Assembly (NCBI RefSeq): GCF_039538065.1
Contig: NZ_BAABBR010000001.1
Span: 248,001 to 312,000 of the forward strand
Direction of reading: 5' to 3'
Origin: Sphingomonas rosea
Lineage (GTDB): Bacteria > Pseudomonadota > Alphaproteobacteria > Sphingomonadales > Sphingomonadaceae
Length of the DNA: 64,000 bases
The notes below the pieces were generated by a model. That model did no database searches. It was given only the letters and a program-made list of their open reading frames with translations, and had not been told where the DNA came from. A program made the translations under genes and the position numbers. Numbering within the stretch: position 1 is the stretch's first letter; the number at the start of each line of letters is the position of its first letter. This document shows, one piece after another, positions 24,861 through 34,203 of the stretch.

Positions 24861-25568
24861 ATGAGCTGGACTGACGAGAGGATCGACCGCCTGAAGGCCA
24901 TGTGGGCCGAGGGCAAGACCGCAAGCGCGATCGCCGACGAACTGGGCGGCGTCAGTCGTAACGCGGTGATCGGCAAGGCGCACCGCCTCGGCCTCGATTC
25001 GCGTCCCTCGCCGGTGAAGGCAGGCGAAGACAAGGCCGCGCCCGCCGCTGCCGCTGCCGCGCCGGCCGCCGAAGCGCGTCCCGCCCCGTCGAAGGTCAAG
25101 GACAAGGCGGCCATCACCGCCATCCTCGAAAGCGCCGTGCCGGTGGTCGAGCCCAAGTCCGCGCCTGCCCCGGCCCCGTCGGCGGCCCCCGCGGCCGCGC
25201 CCGCCAAGCCCGGCGACTCGACCACCACGACCCTCGTCTATCGATCGATCGGTCCGGGCGGCTTCGTCCGGCAGGGTCCGGGCGAACAGCAGGCCCCGAT
25301 CCCGCCCGCGCCGCCGCGCCGGCTGGTTCCCGCCAAGCCCTCGCCCGAAATCGCCGACAAGACGAGCCTGCTCGAATTGAACGACCGCATCTGCAAGTGG
25401 CCGCTCGGCCATCCGGGTGAGCCCGACTTCCATTTCTGCGGGCAACAGGCGAACCCCGGCTATCCCTATTGCGTCCAGCATTGCGGCGTCGCCTACCAGG
25501 CGCAGCTTCCGCGCCGCGATCGCCGTCCGCCCCCGCCGCTGCCTTATGGCGGTCCGCGGGTCCGCTAA
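24861..25568 (+). CDS. gcrA: GcrA-family cell cycle regulator
   Basis: The 235-residue protein has the GcrA N-terminal helix-turn-helix (MSWTDERIDRLKAMWAEGKTAS, GGVSRNAVIGKAHRLGL), a long Ala/Pro-rich linker and the C-terminal domain with CKWPLGHPGEPDFHFCG and PYCVQHCGVAYQ, which binds sigma-70 in the Caulobacter protein. GcrA acts with CcrM methylation at GANTC promoters. The presence of this gene is one of the best signs that the host is alphaproteobacterial. It ends at a very strong terminator. Confidence 0.93.
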   Translation: MSWTDERIDRLKAMWAEGKTASAIADELGGVSRNAVIGKAHRLGLDSRPSPVKAGEDKAAPAAAAAAPAAEARPAPSKVKDKAAITAILESAVPVVEPKSAPAPAPSAAPAAAPAKPGDSTTTTLVYRSIGPGGFVRQGPGEQQAPIPPAPPRRLVPAKPSPEIADKTSLLELNDRICKWPLGHPGEPDFHFCGQQANPGYPYCVQHCGVAYQAQLPRRDRRPPPPLPYGGPRVR

Positions 25569-25585
25569 GGGTCATTCCCGAACAC

Positions 25586-25626
25586 GAAAAGGGCTTCGGA
25601 AGCATCTGCCTTCCGAAGCCCTTTTC
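25586..25626. terminator. Strong bidirectional terminator after gcrA
   Basis: Perfect 17-base arms 25586-25602 and 25610-25626 around loop CATCTGC, with A4 on the left and T4 on the right, so it can end the gcrA transcript on the plus strand and the small convergent gene at 25649 on the minus strand. Confidence 0.92.
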
Positions 25627-25648
25627 TCTGAGAGCGATGCGCGGGCGG

Positions 25649-25819
25649 TCAGTCGTTCGCCGCGCCGCACTCCGACAGATCGTCATATTCCTGCGCAAGC
25701 TGGAGATGGACCGCACGGGCACGCGGGTCGCTGGCCTCGGCGGCGCGGCGCCGCTCGGTCTCGGCGCGCTGGGCGAAATATTCGCCCTCGGGCGCGGATT
25801 GGCGGTGAAGATCGGACAT
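25649..25819 (-). CDS. Small conserved-looking protein, 56 residues
   Basis: An ATG at 25819 opens a 56-codon frame reading MSDLHRQSAPEGEYFAQRAE..., continuing with ETERRRAAEASDPRARAV and ending EYDDLSECGAAND. It is a charged single helical hairpin with no membrane segment or signal. GGAG lies upstream, and the shared terminator with gcrA sits 23 bases past its stop. I recall similar short proteins in sphingomonads but cannot give a function. It is short, so it would be missed by length cut-offs. Confidence 0.75.
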   Translation of the reverse strand: MSDLHRQSAPEGEYFAQRAETERRRAAEASDPRARAVHLQLAQEYDDLSECGAAND

Positions 25820-26001
25820 CGGCAAGCTCCGGCGGACTGGCGAGGGAGCACGGGACGTCTCTCAGCCGACGGCAGTCGCGAGAACATGGCCGTCGATACC
25901 GCCCTTATACCGTATCTTTGTGACAATATCGAATCCGGCCACATCGCGTCGTTCGCGCCCTGTTCCCTTCCGCCCCCGCGCCCATTACAACCACGACCGC
26001 A

Positions 26002-27981
26002 ATGACCGACCTCTTCGGCGCCGAGCCCGCCCCCACCCCTTCGAGCGATTATGACGCCAGCGCGATCGAGGTCCTCGAAGGCCTCGAACCCGTCCGCCGC
26101 CGCCCCGGCATGTATATCGGCGGGACCGACGAGCGCGCGCTCCATCACCTCGCCGCCGAGGTCATCGACAACTGCATGGACGAGGCCGTCGCGGGCCACG
26201 CCAACCGGATCGAGATCACGCTCATGCCGGGCAATCGGCTGACGGTCACCGACAACGGCCGCGGCATTCCGGTCGACCCCCACCCCAAATATCCGGGCAA
26301 GTCAGCGCTCGAGGTGATCCTCACCACGCTCCATTCGGGCGGCAAGTTCGAAGGCAAGGCCTATGCCACCTCGGGCGGCCTTCACGGGGTCGGAGTCAGC
26401 GTTGTCAACGCGCTCTCGACCGAGACGGTGATCGAGGTCGCGCGCGACAAGAAGCTCTATCGGCAGCGCTTTTCGAAGGGCCTCGCCACCGGCCCGCTCG
26501 AGGAAGTGGGCGCCGCCCCCAACCGCCGCGGGACGAGCGTCGCCTTCCACCCCGATCCCGAGATCTTCGGCGACCTCGCCTTCGACCCCGCCCGGCTCTA
26601 CCGGCTCGCGCGTTCCAAGGCCTATCTCTTCGCCGGGGTCGAGATCCGCTGGAAGTGCGATCCGTCGCTCACCAGCGCCGAGGTCCCCGAGACCGCCGTC
26701 CTCCAGTTCACCAACGGGCTCGGCGACGCGCTCGCCGAGCAGCTCGAGGGGCGCGAATGCGTCACCAACGTGCCCTTCGCCGGGCGGGCCGACTTCCCCG
26801 AGGGTCAGGGGCGCGCCGAATGGGCGGTGGCCTGGCCGCTGTGGAGCGAGGGCTTCACTTCCTATTACTGCAACACCATCCCCACCCCCGATGGCGGGAC
26901 GCATGAAGCGGGCCTGCGCGCCGCGCTGACAAAGGGCATCCGCGCGTTCGGCGATCTGGTCGGCAACAAGCGCGCCAAGGACATCACCGCCGACGACGTC
27001 ATGGCGTCGTGCGAATGCTATCTGTCGGTGTTCATCCGCAATCCGCATTTCCAGAGCCAGACCAAGGACCGGCTGACCAGCCTCGAGGCCGCGCGCTTCG
27101 TCGAGGCGGCGATGCGCGACCATGTCGACCATTATCTCGCCGACAACATGGATCGTGGCCGTGCGCTCCTGGGCTCGATCGTCGAGCGGATGGAGGAGCG
27201 CCTGAAGCGTCGGGCCGAGCGCGAGGTCAAGCGCAAGACCGCGACGTCCTCCCGCAAGCTGCGGCTTCCCGGCAAGCTCACCGACTGCGCCTCGGACGAC
27301 GCGCCCGGCACCGAACTTTTCATCGTCGAGGGCGACAGCGCGGGTGGCTCGGCCAAGCAGGCCCGGAACCGCAAGACGCAGGCGATCCTGCCGATCCGCG
27401 GCAAGATCCTCAATGTCGCTAGCGCCACCGCCGACAAGATCCGCGCCAACCAGGAAGTCGCCGATCTCCAGCTGGCGCTGGGCTGCGGCATCCGCGACAA
27501 GTTCGACGAGGGAAGCCTGCGCTACGAAAAGGTCATCATCATGACCGACGCGGACGTCGACGGCGCCCACATCGCGACCCTCCTGATGACCTTCTTCTTC
27601 CAGGAAATGCCCGAGCTCGTCCGCCGCGGGCACCTGTTCCTGGCGCAGCCCCCGCTCTACCGCCTGACCGCCGGCGCGAAGACGCTCTACGCCCGCGACG
27701 ACGCCCACCGCGCCGAGCTCGAGGCCAAGGAGTTCAAGGGCAAGAAGGTCGAGGTCAGCCGGTTCAAGGGGCTCGGTGAGATGAACCCCAACCAATTGAA
27801 GGAAACGACGATGGACCCCGCGTCCCGCTCGCTCCTCAAGGTCACGCTCCCGAGCCAGTATGAGGATCGCCAGCCGGTCAAGGACCTGGTCGAGCGGCTG
27901 ATGGGCAAGAACCCCGAACACCGCTTCGCCTTCATCCAGAGCCATGCGGCGGCGGTGAGCGACGAGGAACTCGACGCCTGA
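26002..27981 (+). CDS. parE: DNA topoisomerase IV subunit B
   Basis: The 659-residue ATPase subunit unlinks daughter chromosomes. It has the GHKL ATP site (EVIDNCMDEA, DNGRGIPVD, GGLHGVGVSVVNALS), the transducer domain, and the TOPRIM domain with ELFIVEGDSAGGSAKQ and IMTDADVDGAHIATLL. The shorter length and the absence of a long insertion before the C-terminus favour ParE over GyrB. parC is not in the window. The 182 bases upstream, back to the small gene at 25819, should hold its promoter. Confidence 0.93.
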   Translation: MTDLFGAEPAPTPSSDYDASAIEVLEGLEPVRRRPGMYIGGTDERALHHLAAEVIDNCMDEAVAGHANRIEITLMPGNRLTVTDNGRGIPVDPHPKYPGKSALEVILTTLHSGGKFEGKAYATSGGLHGVGVSVVNALSTETVIEVARDKKLYRQRFSKGLATGPLEEVGAAPNRRGTSVAFHPDPEIFGDLAFDPARLYRLARSKAYLFAGVEIRWKCDPSLTSAEVPETAVLQFTNGLGDALAEQLEGRECVTNVPFAGRADFPEGQGRAEWAVAWPLWSEGFTSYYCNTIPTPDGGTHEAGLRAALTKGIRAFGDLVGNKRAKDITADDVMASCECYLSVFIRNPHFQSQTKDRLTSLEAARFVEAAMRDHVDHYLADNMDRGRALLGSIVERMEERLKRRAEREVKRKTATSSRKLRLPGKLTDCASDDAPGTELFIVEGDSAGGSAKQARNRKTQAILPIRGKILNVASATADKIRANQEVADLQLALGCGIRDKFDEGSLRYEKVIIMTDADVDGAHIATLLMTFFFQEMPELVRRGHLFLAQPPLYRLTAGAKTLYARDDAHRAELEAKEFKGKKVEVSRFKGLGEMNPNQLKETTMDPASRSLLKVTLPSQYEDRQPVKDLVERLMGKNPEHRFAFIQSHAAAVSDEELDA

Positions 27982-28031
27982 GGAGCCATGCCGGCTTCGG
28001 GCGAGACTGACAGACCGAATGCGTCTTGGGC

Positions 28032-28053
28032 GTCCGCAATGGGTCGGAAGCGG
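28032..28053. repeat. Second copy of the GTCCGCAATGGGTCG dispersed repeat
   Basis: GTCCGCAATGGGTCGGAAGCGG shares the same 15-base core with the element at 6343-6372. It lies between parE and a small membrane protein gene. Confidence 0.6.
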
Positions 28054-28116
28054 CTCTTCGACCTTGGGACACTATGTCCAGTTCCGCTTGCCCGCCCTTC
28101 CTCCTACATCCACCTT

Positions 28117-28383
28117 ATGCCCATCCAGCAGCAACAGCAGCAGGCCGCCGCCGAGTTCCGGCGGGTGATGAAGTGGATCGTGGTCGCGGGGGTGCTGATG
28201 ACGGTGGGGGCGCTGGTCTATCTCGGGGCGACCGGGAACCTCTACCTGCACATGGTGATCGCGGTGATCGGCGGGGTATTCATCTCGGTGGTGCTCGGCT
28301 GTGGCTTGTTCGCGGCGAGCTTCTACAGCGACAAGAGCGGGCACGACCAAAGCGTCACCGACGCGACCCGCCACCACGACTGA
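28117..28383 (+). CDS. Small two-helix membrane protein, function unknown
   Basis: The 88-residue product starts with a glutamine run (MPIQQQQQQAAAEFRR), then has two hydrophobic helices (about residues 20-40 and 47-68) and a polar, histidine-bearing tail (ATRHHD). No family is known to me. ATG 28117 is the only start that gives the charged lead directly before the first helix; the longer frame upstream runs through the repeat element. It converges with the GGDEF-EAL gene 15 bases downstream. Confidence 0.65.
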   Translation: MPIQQQQQQAAAEFRRVMKWIVVAGVLMTVGALVYLGATGNLYLHMVIAVIGGVFISVVLGCGLFAASFYSDKSGHDQSVTDATRHHD

Positions 28384-28398
28384 GGCGAAGGCCGCGCC

Positions 28399-31089
28399 TC
28401 AGCCGCTGCTCCGGCCGAGGCGATCGCGGGGCGAGCGGCCCTTGGCCTGGCGCGGGAGCCTGTCCCCGCTCGGGGGCACGGGGAGGCGGTGGACCTCGGC
28501 GGCAAACGCGGTTTCCTCGGCGGGGCGCTGTTCGCGCGAGGGACGGCCGAACAGGAAGCCCTGAAGCTGCGAACAGCCGAGGCGCCGCATCGCGGCCTGC
28601 TCGGCGACCGTCTCGATGCCTTCGGCCGTGCATTCCATCTGGAGCCCGCGGGCGAGCGCGACGATTGCCTTGATGATCGCCGCGCTCTCGGCGCTCCCCA
28701 GCGTCGCCGCCTTAACGAAGCTGCGGTCGATCTTGATCGCCGCGAAGTCCGCGCGCTGGAGGTAGCCGAGCGAGGAATAGCCGGTGCCGAAGTCGTCGAG
28801 CGCGAGGCTGACCCCAAGATCGCGCAGCTTGGTCAGGGTGCTTTCGAGCTTGGAGCCGTGGCGGAGGAACACGCTCTCGGTCATTTCGAGCTGGAGCCGC
28901 TGCGGCGCGAGGCCGGTGACCGCGAGCGCGTGGATCACGGTGCCGAACAGGTTCTCGGCCTCGAGCTGGAGCACCGACAGGTTGACCGCGACCTTGACCG
29001 TCTCGGGCCATCCGGTCGCCTGCTGGCAGGCCTGCCGCAGCGTCCAGGCGCCGATCTCGTTGATCAGCCGCGCTTCCTCCGCGATCGGCACGAAGACGGT
29101 GGGCGAGATCGAGCCGCGGGTCGGATGCTGCCAGCGAAGCAGTGCCTCATAGGCGACGACCTGGTCGTCGGAACTGCGCACGATCGGCTGGTAGGCGAGG
29201 CTGAGCTGGCCGTCGTAAAGCGCGCTGCGGAGGTCGTTCTCGAGGCTGCGCTGCTCGTCCGCCTCGTCCTGCATCCACGGCTCGAACCGGCACACGCGGC
29301 CACGGCCGGCATCCTTGGCGCGGTAGAGCGCGAGGTCGGCGCAGCGGACGAGGTGGTCGAGTTCGCTCCCGTGCTCGCCCGCGATGGCAAAGCCCACGGT
29401 GGCACCGACATCGGCCCAAGCCTCGCCGAGGTCGCACGGCTGGCTGAGATTGGCGATCAGCGTCTCGGCGAAGTCGTGGATGTCCTCGGTGGGGTCGGTG
29501 AGGAGGATGGCGAATTCGTCGCCACCGAGGCGGAATGCCTGGCGCTGGCCGGAACAGAGCTTGCGCAGCCGCCCGGCGATCTGGCGCAGCAGTTCGTCGC
29601 CGGCATTGTGCCCGAAGGTGTCGTTGACGAGCTTGAACCGGTCGAGGTCGACCAGCATCACGCTGCACGAGGGCGTGGCGGTGGCGAGTTCCTGCCCGAG
29701 GCATTCGCGGAAATAGGCGCGGTTGCCGAGCCCGGTCAGGTGGTCGTGGCGCGCGGCATGCTCGAGCTCGGCATTGGCGGCGCTGATGCGATCGCGGCTG
29801 CGGCGGCTCGCGAGGAAGGCAAAGCCGACCGCGCCGATGACGCTGACCGCAGCGAGCCCTGCGAGCCCGGCGATCAGCAGGACGTTGTGAAGGCGCTGGG
29901 TCGAGCGGGCGAGCTCGAGGTCGCGCTGGGCACGCTCGGCCTTGAGGCGGGTGATGCGCAGCTCCTGGTTGGCGGCATCGAAGCGGGCACCCATCAACGC
30001 CGCGTTGGTCGAGACCGCGACCTCGCGCGCATCGTCGTCAAGCCGCTTGAAGGCTTCGAGGTGGAGCAGCGCCTCGTCGCTCCGGCCGGCCCGCGCGAAG
30101 ACCTTCCAGGCGAGCTCGTGGAAGTCGCGGAAGGGCATGGTCGACTGGGCAAGGTCGACGCCTGCGAAGGTCCGGCCGAGCATGACGAGCGCCTGCGCCT
30201 GGTCGCCGCGCCTGTCGGCGAGGCGGGCCTTCAGTCCCCACAGGAAGGGGCGCCACTCGGCCGCGGCGCTGGCTCGGATGGCGAGGCCCTGGTCGATGGT
30301 CGCCGCCGCCTTGGTGAGCTGGCCCTGGTCGAGCTGAGTTGCGGCGATGTTGCTGATGATGCGCGCTTCGAGCAGCGGACTCTGCATCGCGCGGGCTTCG
30401 ATCAGTGCCTTGCGGAACTCGCCCTCGGCGCGGGCATGCTCGCCCATGTCGCGATAGGCGTTGCCGCGATTGTTGTGGAGCGCGAGCGACAGCGCCGGGT
30501 CCTGCGAATAGACGTCCTCGGCCTGGCCCAGATAGTTGAGCGCGCGGGGGAAATCGCGCGCGTCCTGATAGAGCGAGGCGATGTTCTGCAGCATGATCGA
30601 CTGCGAGCGCGCTTCGCCGAGGGCGGCATAGATGCGATAGGCCTGGTGCATCCCCTCGAGCGACTGCTGGACCTTGCCGTCGAGCGAGGCGAGCGCCGCG
30701 CGCGAGCGGAGGAGGTCGGCGTGGAGCTTGGTCGAGGGGGCGGCGGTCTCCACTGTCTTGAGCGCCGCCTCGATCATCGGCCGCGCGGCGTCGGGCTGGT
30801 TGAGGCGGGTCAGCGCCTCGCCCGCGAGCCACTGCCCGCTCGCGACCGCCAGCGGGGCTTCGGGCGCGGGCAGGCCGTAAGCGAGGTGAATGGCGTCCTT
30901 CGCCCGGGCGAGCGCGACGTCGGGTTCGCTCATCATCGCGGCCTTGCTCGCGGCGATGGTGGCATCGAAGCGCTGCTGAACGGCACTCTCCCTGCCGGCG
31001 GTCACGGCGGGAGCGGCGGCGCGCGCCGGCGGAGTCGCGGCGGCGGCGGCCGTCAGCACCAGCAGGGCGAAAAGGATGTTTTTCGGCAT
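28399..31089 (-). CDS. TPR-linked GGDEF-EAL cyclic di-GMP enzyme
   Basis: The 896-residue protein has a signal peptide, about 370 residues of TPR-like helices, a coiled region, one membrane helix (about 402-427), then GGDEF and EAL domains. Both signatures are intact: GGDEF at 522-526 and EAL at 648-650, with DDFGTGYSSL at 765-774 and AEGIETVAEQ at 822. No RxxD inhibition site is seen before GGDEF. It could make or break cyclic di-GMP in response to a periplasmic cue through the TPR part; which activity dominates cannot be told. It is the left end of a surface-attachment gene neighbourhood. Confidence 0.88.
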   Translation of the reverse strand: MPKNILFALLVLTAAAAATPPARAAAPAVTAGRESAVQQRFDATIAASKAAMMSEPDVALARAKDAIHLAYGLPAPEAPLAVASGQWLAGEALTRLNQPDAARPMIEAALKTVETAAPSTKLHADLLRSRAALASLDGKVQQSLEGMHQAYRIYAALGEARSQSIMLQNIASLYQDARDFPRALNYLGQAEDVYSQDPALSLALHNNRGNAYRDMGEHARAEGEFRKALIEARAMQSPLLEARIISNIAATQLDQGQLTKAAATIDQGLAIRASAAAEWRPFLWGLKARLADRRGDQAQALVMLGRTFAGVDLAQSTMPFRDFHELAWKVFARAGRSDEALLHLEAFKRLDDDAREVAVSTNAALMGARFDAANQELRITRLKAERAQRDLELARSTQRLHNVLLIAGLAGLAAVSVIGAVGFAFLASRRSRDRISAANAELEHAARHDHLTGLGNRAYFRECLGQELATATPSCSVMLVDLDRFKLVNDTFGHNAGDELLRQIAGRLRKLCSGQRQAFRLGGDEFAILLTDPTEDIHDFAETLIANLSQPCDLGEAWADVGATVGFAIAGEHGSELDHLVRCADLALYRAKDAGRGRVCRFEPWMQDEADEQRSLENDLRSALYDGQLSLAYQPIVRSSDDQVVAYEALLRWQHPTRGSISPTVFVPIAEEARLINEIGAWTLRQACQQATGWPETVKVAVNLSVLQLEAENLFGTVIHALAVTGLAPQRLQLEMTESVFLRHGSKLESTLTKLRDLGVSLALDDFGTGYSSLGYLQRADFAAIKIDRSFVKAATLGSAESAAIIKAIVALARGLQMECTAEGIETVAEQAAMRRLGCSQLQGFLFGRPSREQRPAEETAFAAEVHRLPVPPSGDRLPRQAKGRSPRDRLGRSSG

Positions 31090-31172
31090 GATCAAGATGC
31101 GTCCCGACAACCCCACAAGGTGTCGATCAATCGCCACCCTTTTCTTTATAGGGCGATGCCCTGCCTTTCAGG

Positions 31173-34007
31173 TCAGAAGCCGATGCTGAGCCGGCCGCCG
31201 ACGACGACATCGTCGACCTTGGTCTGGCCGCCCTTGCTGAGATTGATCCGCGCGAAGCTGCTGCCTTCGACCTTCCCGCCGAACAACGGCGTCGCATAGA
31301 GCGCTTCGCCGGTGAAGCGGCGGGTCTTGCTGCGGATGTCGAAGGTCCGGTCGACGAGGCCGATCTCGCCCGTCTGGCGGTCGACGACTTCCATCGACTG
31401 GTAGGTGAGCTGGCCTCGGTCGATGTGGAGCGGCTGCGCAAGCGAGATGCGAAGCTTGTCGTTGCTGCCGAAGAGAGCGTCCTTTGTCGCCGACAGCGCC
31501 CAGGCCGAGGTACGGATCGCCGCGCCGTCGGTGCGCAGGCCATTGCCGTCGCGGCCTACGCTGGTGCGCCCCGTGGTCGCCGACCCGGCGAGCGTGGTCT
31601 TGCCCGGCAGCTTGAGGCTGGCGCCGAGCGTCAGCGTGGTGCTCCGCGCGCCGCCTTCGAAATCGGAGGGAAGGCTCGACTGGACTCCGAACAAGGCGTC
31701 CCCTTCGCTAACCCGCGACAGTGCGAGGCTGGCCTTGAGGCGTCCACCGATCCGCTGCTCGATCCGGAAGTTCTGGCCCTTGGCACGATAGTCGGGAAGC
31801 GAGCGGAGAAGCTGCTGCTCGGCCGGGGACAGCGCCTCGTTTTCCTCGGCGGCCTGCGTGCGGCTGGTGAAGCCGAACGAGACGCTGGTTCCGGTGCCGA
31901 GGCGAAACTCGGAGCGGAGGAAGGTGCCGCCCTGCGCGAAGCCCAGCAGCGGGTCGATCCCGCCCTCGCGGCCATAGTCGCTCGTCAGCCCGAAGCCGTC
32001 GCGTTCGCCGAGGATGGCCGCTCCGCCCCCGCGGCCGGCGGTGATCGACAGCCGCTCGGACGGGTCGACGAGGCCGAACGCGGTGAGCGCCTCGGGTCGA
32101 CGGCGGCCGAAGGCGGGTTCGCTGACCCCGCCGGCCGCCATCGACCAGCGCGCCTGCCATCCGCCGGGCGCACCAACGCGGGCCTCGGCGATGTCGCTGA
32201 AGCCGACGCCGCGCCGGATCCAGTCGACGAAGCGCTGGCTGATGAAGCGCTGGAACTGCTCCTGGTTGCCGCCATTGATCGAGACGGTGCCAACGAGCCG
32301 CGAGGACAGCGGAACGGCAAAGTCGCGGCGGGTCGCGCCGATATTCTCGAACAGGACGAAGAAGGCGCCGTCGGCTTCCCAGGTCGATTTGACGCCCGAG
32401 CTTCGGACCTGGTCGGCGGTGCGCATCACGGCATTGCCGTTGACCACTTCGTAGAAGGTCAGGTTGCTGAAGCTGAGCGGCGCCTGCGAGGCGGTGACGT
32501 CGAGCATCCCGCGGCCGTAGACGGGGTCGGTGCCCGGCGCGCCGAGATCGCGGGCCGAGCGCAGGATGATGTCCACGGTCTCGGTCGGATATTTGGCGAG
32601 CCACGGCCAGCGGTCGTGGAGCAGGGTGATCGCGCCCGACACCAATGGCGCGGCGAACGAGGTACCCGAGCGACGCACGACCCCGCCCATGCCGTCGGAC
32701 ATCAAGATCATCTCGCCCGGCGCGACGATGAAGCGATTGGCGAGCTGCTCCTGGCAATAGAGGTTGAGCGTCGACAGGAGGCAGGCGGTGCCGGGCGTGT
32801 TCGAGAAGCTCGAGATGGTCCCGTCGACCCCGGTCGAGCCGACCACGATCAGTGCCGGGTCCTTGAGCCACTGCCACGCGAGGTTCGAAGTCTGCGCGAC
32901 GCCGTCGTTGCCGGCCGAGACGACGAACACGGTCTTGCCCTTGGTCGCGAGCGTGACGTTGGGATCGAACAGGACGTTGCGGACGTCGGCACCGAGCGTC
33001 TGGCCGGGAACGCCAAGCGACATGTTGATGACGCTGGCGCCGCGTCCGGCAAGCGCGACGACGCCGGTGGCGACGTCCTGCCAGCTTGCAGTGTTGGTGC
33101 TGTCGAACGGATTGTAGGTCGCGATCCGGGCGTTGGGGGCGATGCCCATCACTCCGACCCCGTCATGCCCGCCGACGATGAGGCTCGCGACGCCCACGCC
33201 GTGGCCCATGACCTGGGCGGTGCTGCCGCCCTGCCAGGCGATGTTGTTGCGCACGTCGCTGTCGTCGGACAGGCGGCCGTCGAGGATGCCGATGATGCTG
33301 CTCGCGCCAAGTCCCTGCTGCTGGGACAAGGCGGGGTTCCAGCGGACGGTCGGCATCCAGTGGTCGATCCGGTCGCGGCCGGAATAGCCCATCAGCGTGT
33401 CGTACCAGTCGAGCAGGAACTGGTTGCGGCGATTGTCGCTCAGCCGCTGGAGGCTGGCGCCGTCGGCGGGATCGATGCCGTAGCGCGCGAACAGTTCGCG
33501 GCCGATCCCCTCGGCGAAGCTCTTGCCGGTGGCATCGAGCAGCGCGGTGCCCCAGGTCGTCTCGGTGGCCGCGATCAGGCTCGACAACCTCTGCGACAAT
33601 TCACCTGCGCGGGCCGGGTCGGTCCACAAGGGCGCGGCCTGCTGCCAGGTCGAACCGAACGCCTGCCAATAGTCGCCGATCCGTGCGTAGGCCGGCGCCT
33701 TGGGGTTGATCGTGCCGAGCGTCCCCCAGAAGGGGTCGCCCGCCCAGCCCTGCGTGAAGCTGGTCGTCCCGCCGGTGCCCGAGAAGGGCGCGATATTGCC
33801 GTAGAAGGGACTGATGTTGCCCCAGAACGGGCTGATGTTCCCATAGAATGGGCTGATGTTGCCGTAGAACGGACTGATGTTCCCGTAGAACGGGCTGATG
33901 TTCCTATAATTGGGTTGAAGCTGCGCCGACGCCGGCTCGCCCGGCCACGCCGCGAGCGCCGTCGTCAGGACAATCGCACGCTTTCGGAAGGCAAAACGTC
34001 GCGCCAC
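31173..34007 (-). CDS. S8 serine peptidase with C-terminal barrel-like domain and NISPFYG repeats
   Basis: The 944-residue protein starts at GTG 34007, which follows GAGGAG by seven bases; the upstream TTG has no ribosome site. A signal peptide ends PASA. Residues 36-77 are six heptads, four exactly NISPFYG. The subtilase domain follows with D243 (GILDGRL), H269 (GHGVGVASLIVGG), oxyanion N367 (SAGND) and S450 (GTSFAAPLVSGA). The last about 280 residues have alternating strands and end in GGRLSIGF, like an autotransporter barrel ending in F. It is probably exposed or released at the surface. It sits just before the Csu-type pilus operon. Confidence 0.85.
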   Translation of the reverse strand: MARRFAFRKRAIVLTTALAAWPGEPASAQLQPNYRNISPFYGNISPFYGNISPFYGNISPFWGNISPFYGNIAPFSGTGGTTSFTQGWAGDPFWGTLGTINPKAPAYARIGDYWQAFGSTWQQAAPLWTDPARAGELSQRLSSLIAATETTWGTALLDATGKSFAEGIGRELFARYGIDPADGASLQRLSDNRRNQFLLDWYDTLMGYSGRDRIDHWMPTVRWNPALSQQQGLGASSIIGILDGRLSDDSDVRNNIAWQGGSTAQVMGHGVGVASLIVGGHDGVGVMGIAPNARIATYNPFDSTNTASWQDVATGVVALAGRGASVINMSLGVPGQTLGADVRNVLFDPNVTLATKGKTVFVVSAGNDGVAQTSNLAWQWLKDPALIVVGSTGVDGTISSFSNTPGTACLLSTLNLYCQEQLANRFIVAPGEMILMSDGMGGVVRRSGTSFAAPLVSGAITLLHDRWPWLAKYPTETVDIILRSARDLGAPGTDPVYGRGMLDVTASQAPLSFSNLTFYEVVNGNAVMRTADQVRSSGVKSTWEADGAFFVLFENIGATRRDFAVPLSSRLVGTVSINGGNQEQFQRFISQRFVDWIRRGVGFSDIAEARVGAPGGWQARWSMAAGGVSEPAFGRRRPEALTAFGLVDPSERLSITAGRGGGAAILGERDGFGLTSDYGREGGIDPLLGFAQGGTFLRSEFRLGTGTSVSFGFTSRTQAAEENEALSPAEQQLLRSLPDYRAKGQNFRIEQRIGGRLKASLALSRVSEGDALFGVQSSLPSDFEGGARSTTLTLGASLKLPGKTTLAGSATTGRTSVGRDGNGLRTDGAAIRTSAWALSATKDALFGSNDKLRISLAQPLHIDRGQLTYQSMEVVDRQTGEIGLVDRTFDIRSKTRRFTGEALYATPLFGGKVEGSSFARINLSKGGQTKVDDVVVGGRLSIGF
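33777..33902 (-). repeat. Six 21-base tandem repeats encoding NISPFYG heptads
   Basis: Units encode NISPFYG, NISPFYG, NISPFYG, NISPFWG, NISPFYG and NIAPFSG. They lie just after the signal peptide of the S8 peptidase. The array is in frame, so copy number changes would alter protein length without a frameshift. Confidence 0.9.
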
Positions 34008-34203
34008 TTTCCGGCTCCTCAGATCCTTGCTGTTATCCTTTCGTTTAACGGAATGAGGTGAGCGGTTTCTTTGCAAGCGCGCTTAACCCTCCGGTAAGCA
34101 TGTGCGGCAAAATCCGTCGCCGTAGAGAGGGAATGCGCCACGACGCAGGCTATTTGGTCCAGAATGGATGTTAATCATTGCGCGGCGAAGGCGCGTGCGA
34201 CCG

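Noticed and set aside
26302..27945. Long open frame antisense to parE
   Set aside because: It is a shadow of G+C-rich codons; the plus strand encodes a textbook ParE.
33777..33902. Regular short repeats that look like a CRISPR array
   Set aside because: There are no unique spacers; the units are contiguous, in frame and encode a protein heptad.
31425..34061. Very long open frame antisense to the S8 peptidase
   Set aside because: Translation is low-complexity and without a family, while the minus strand has an intact catalytic triad.
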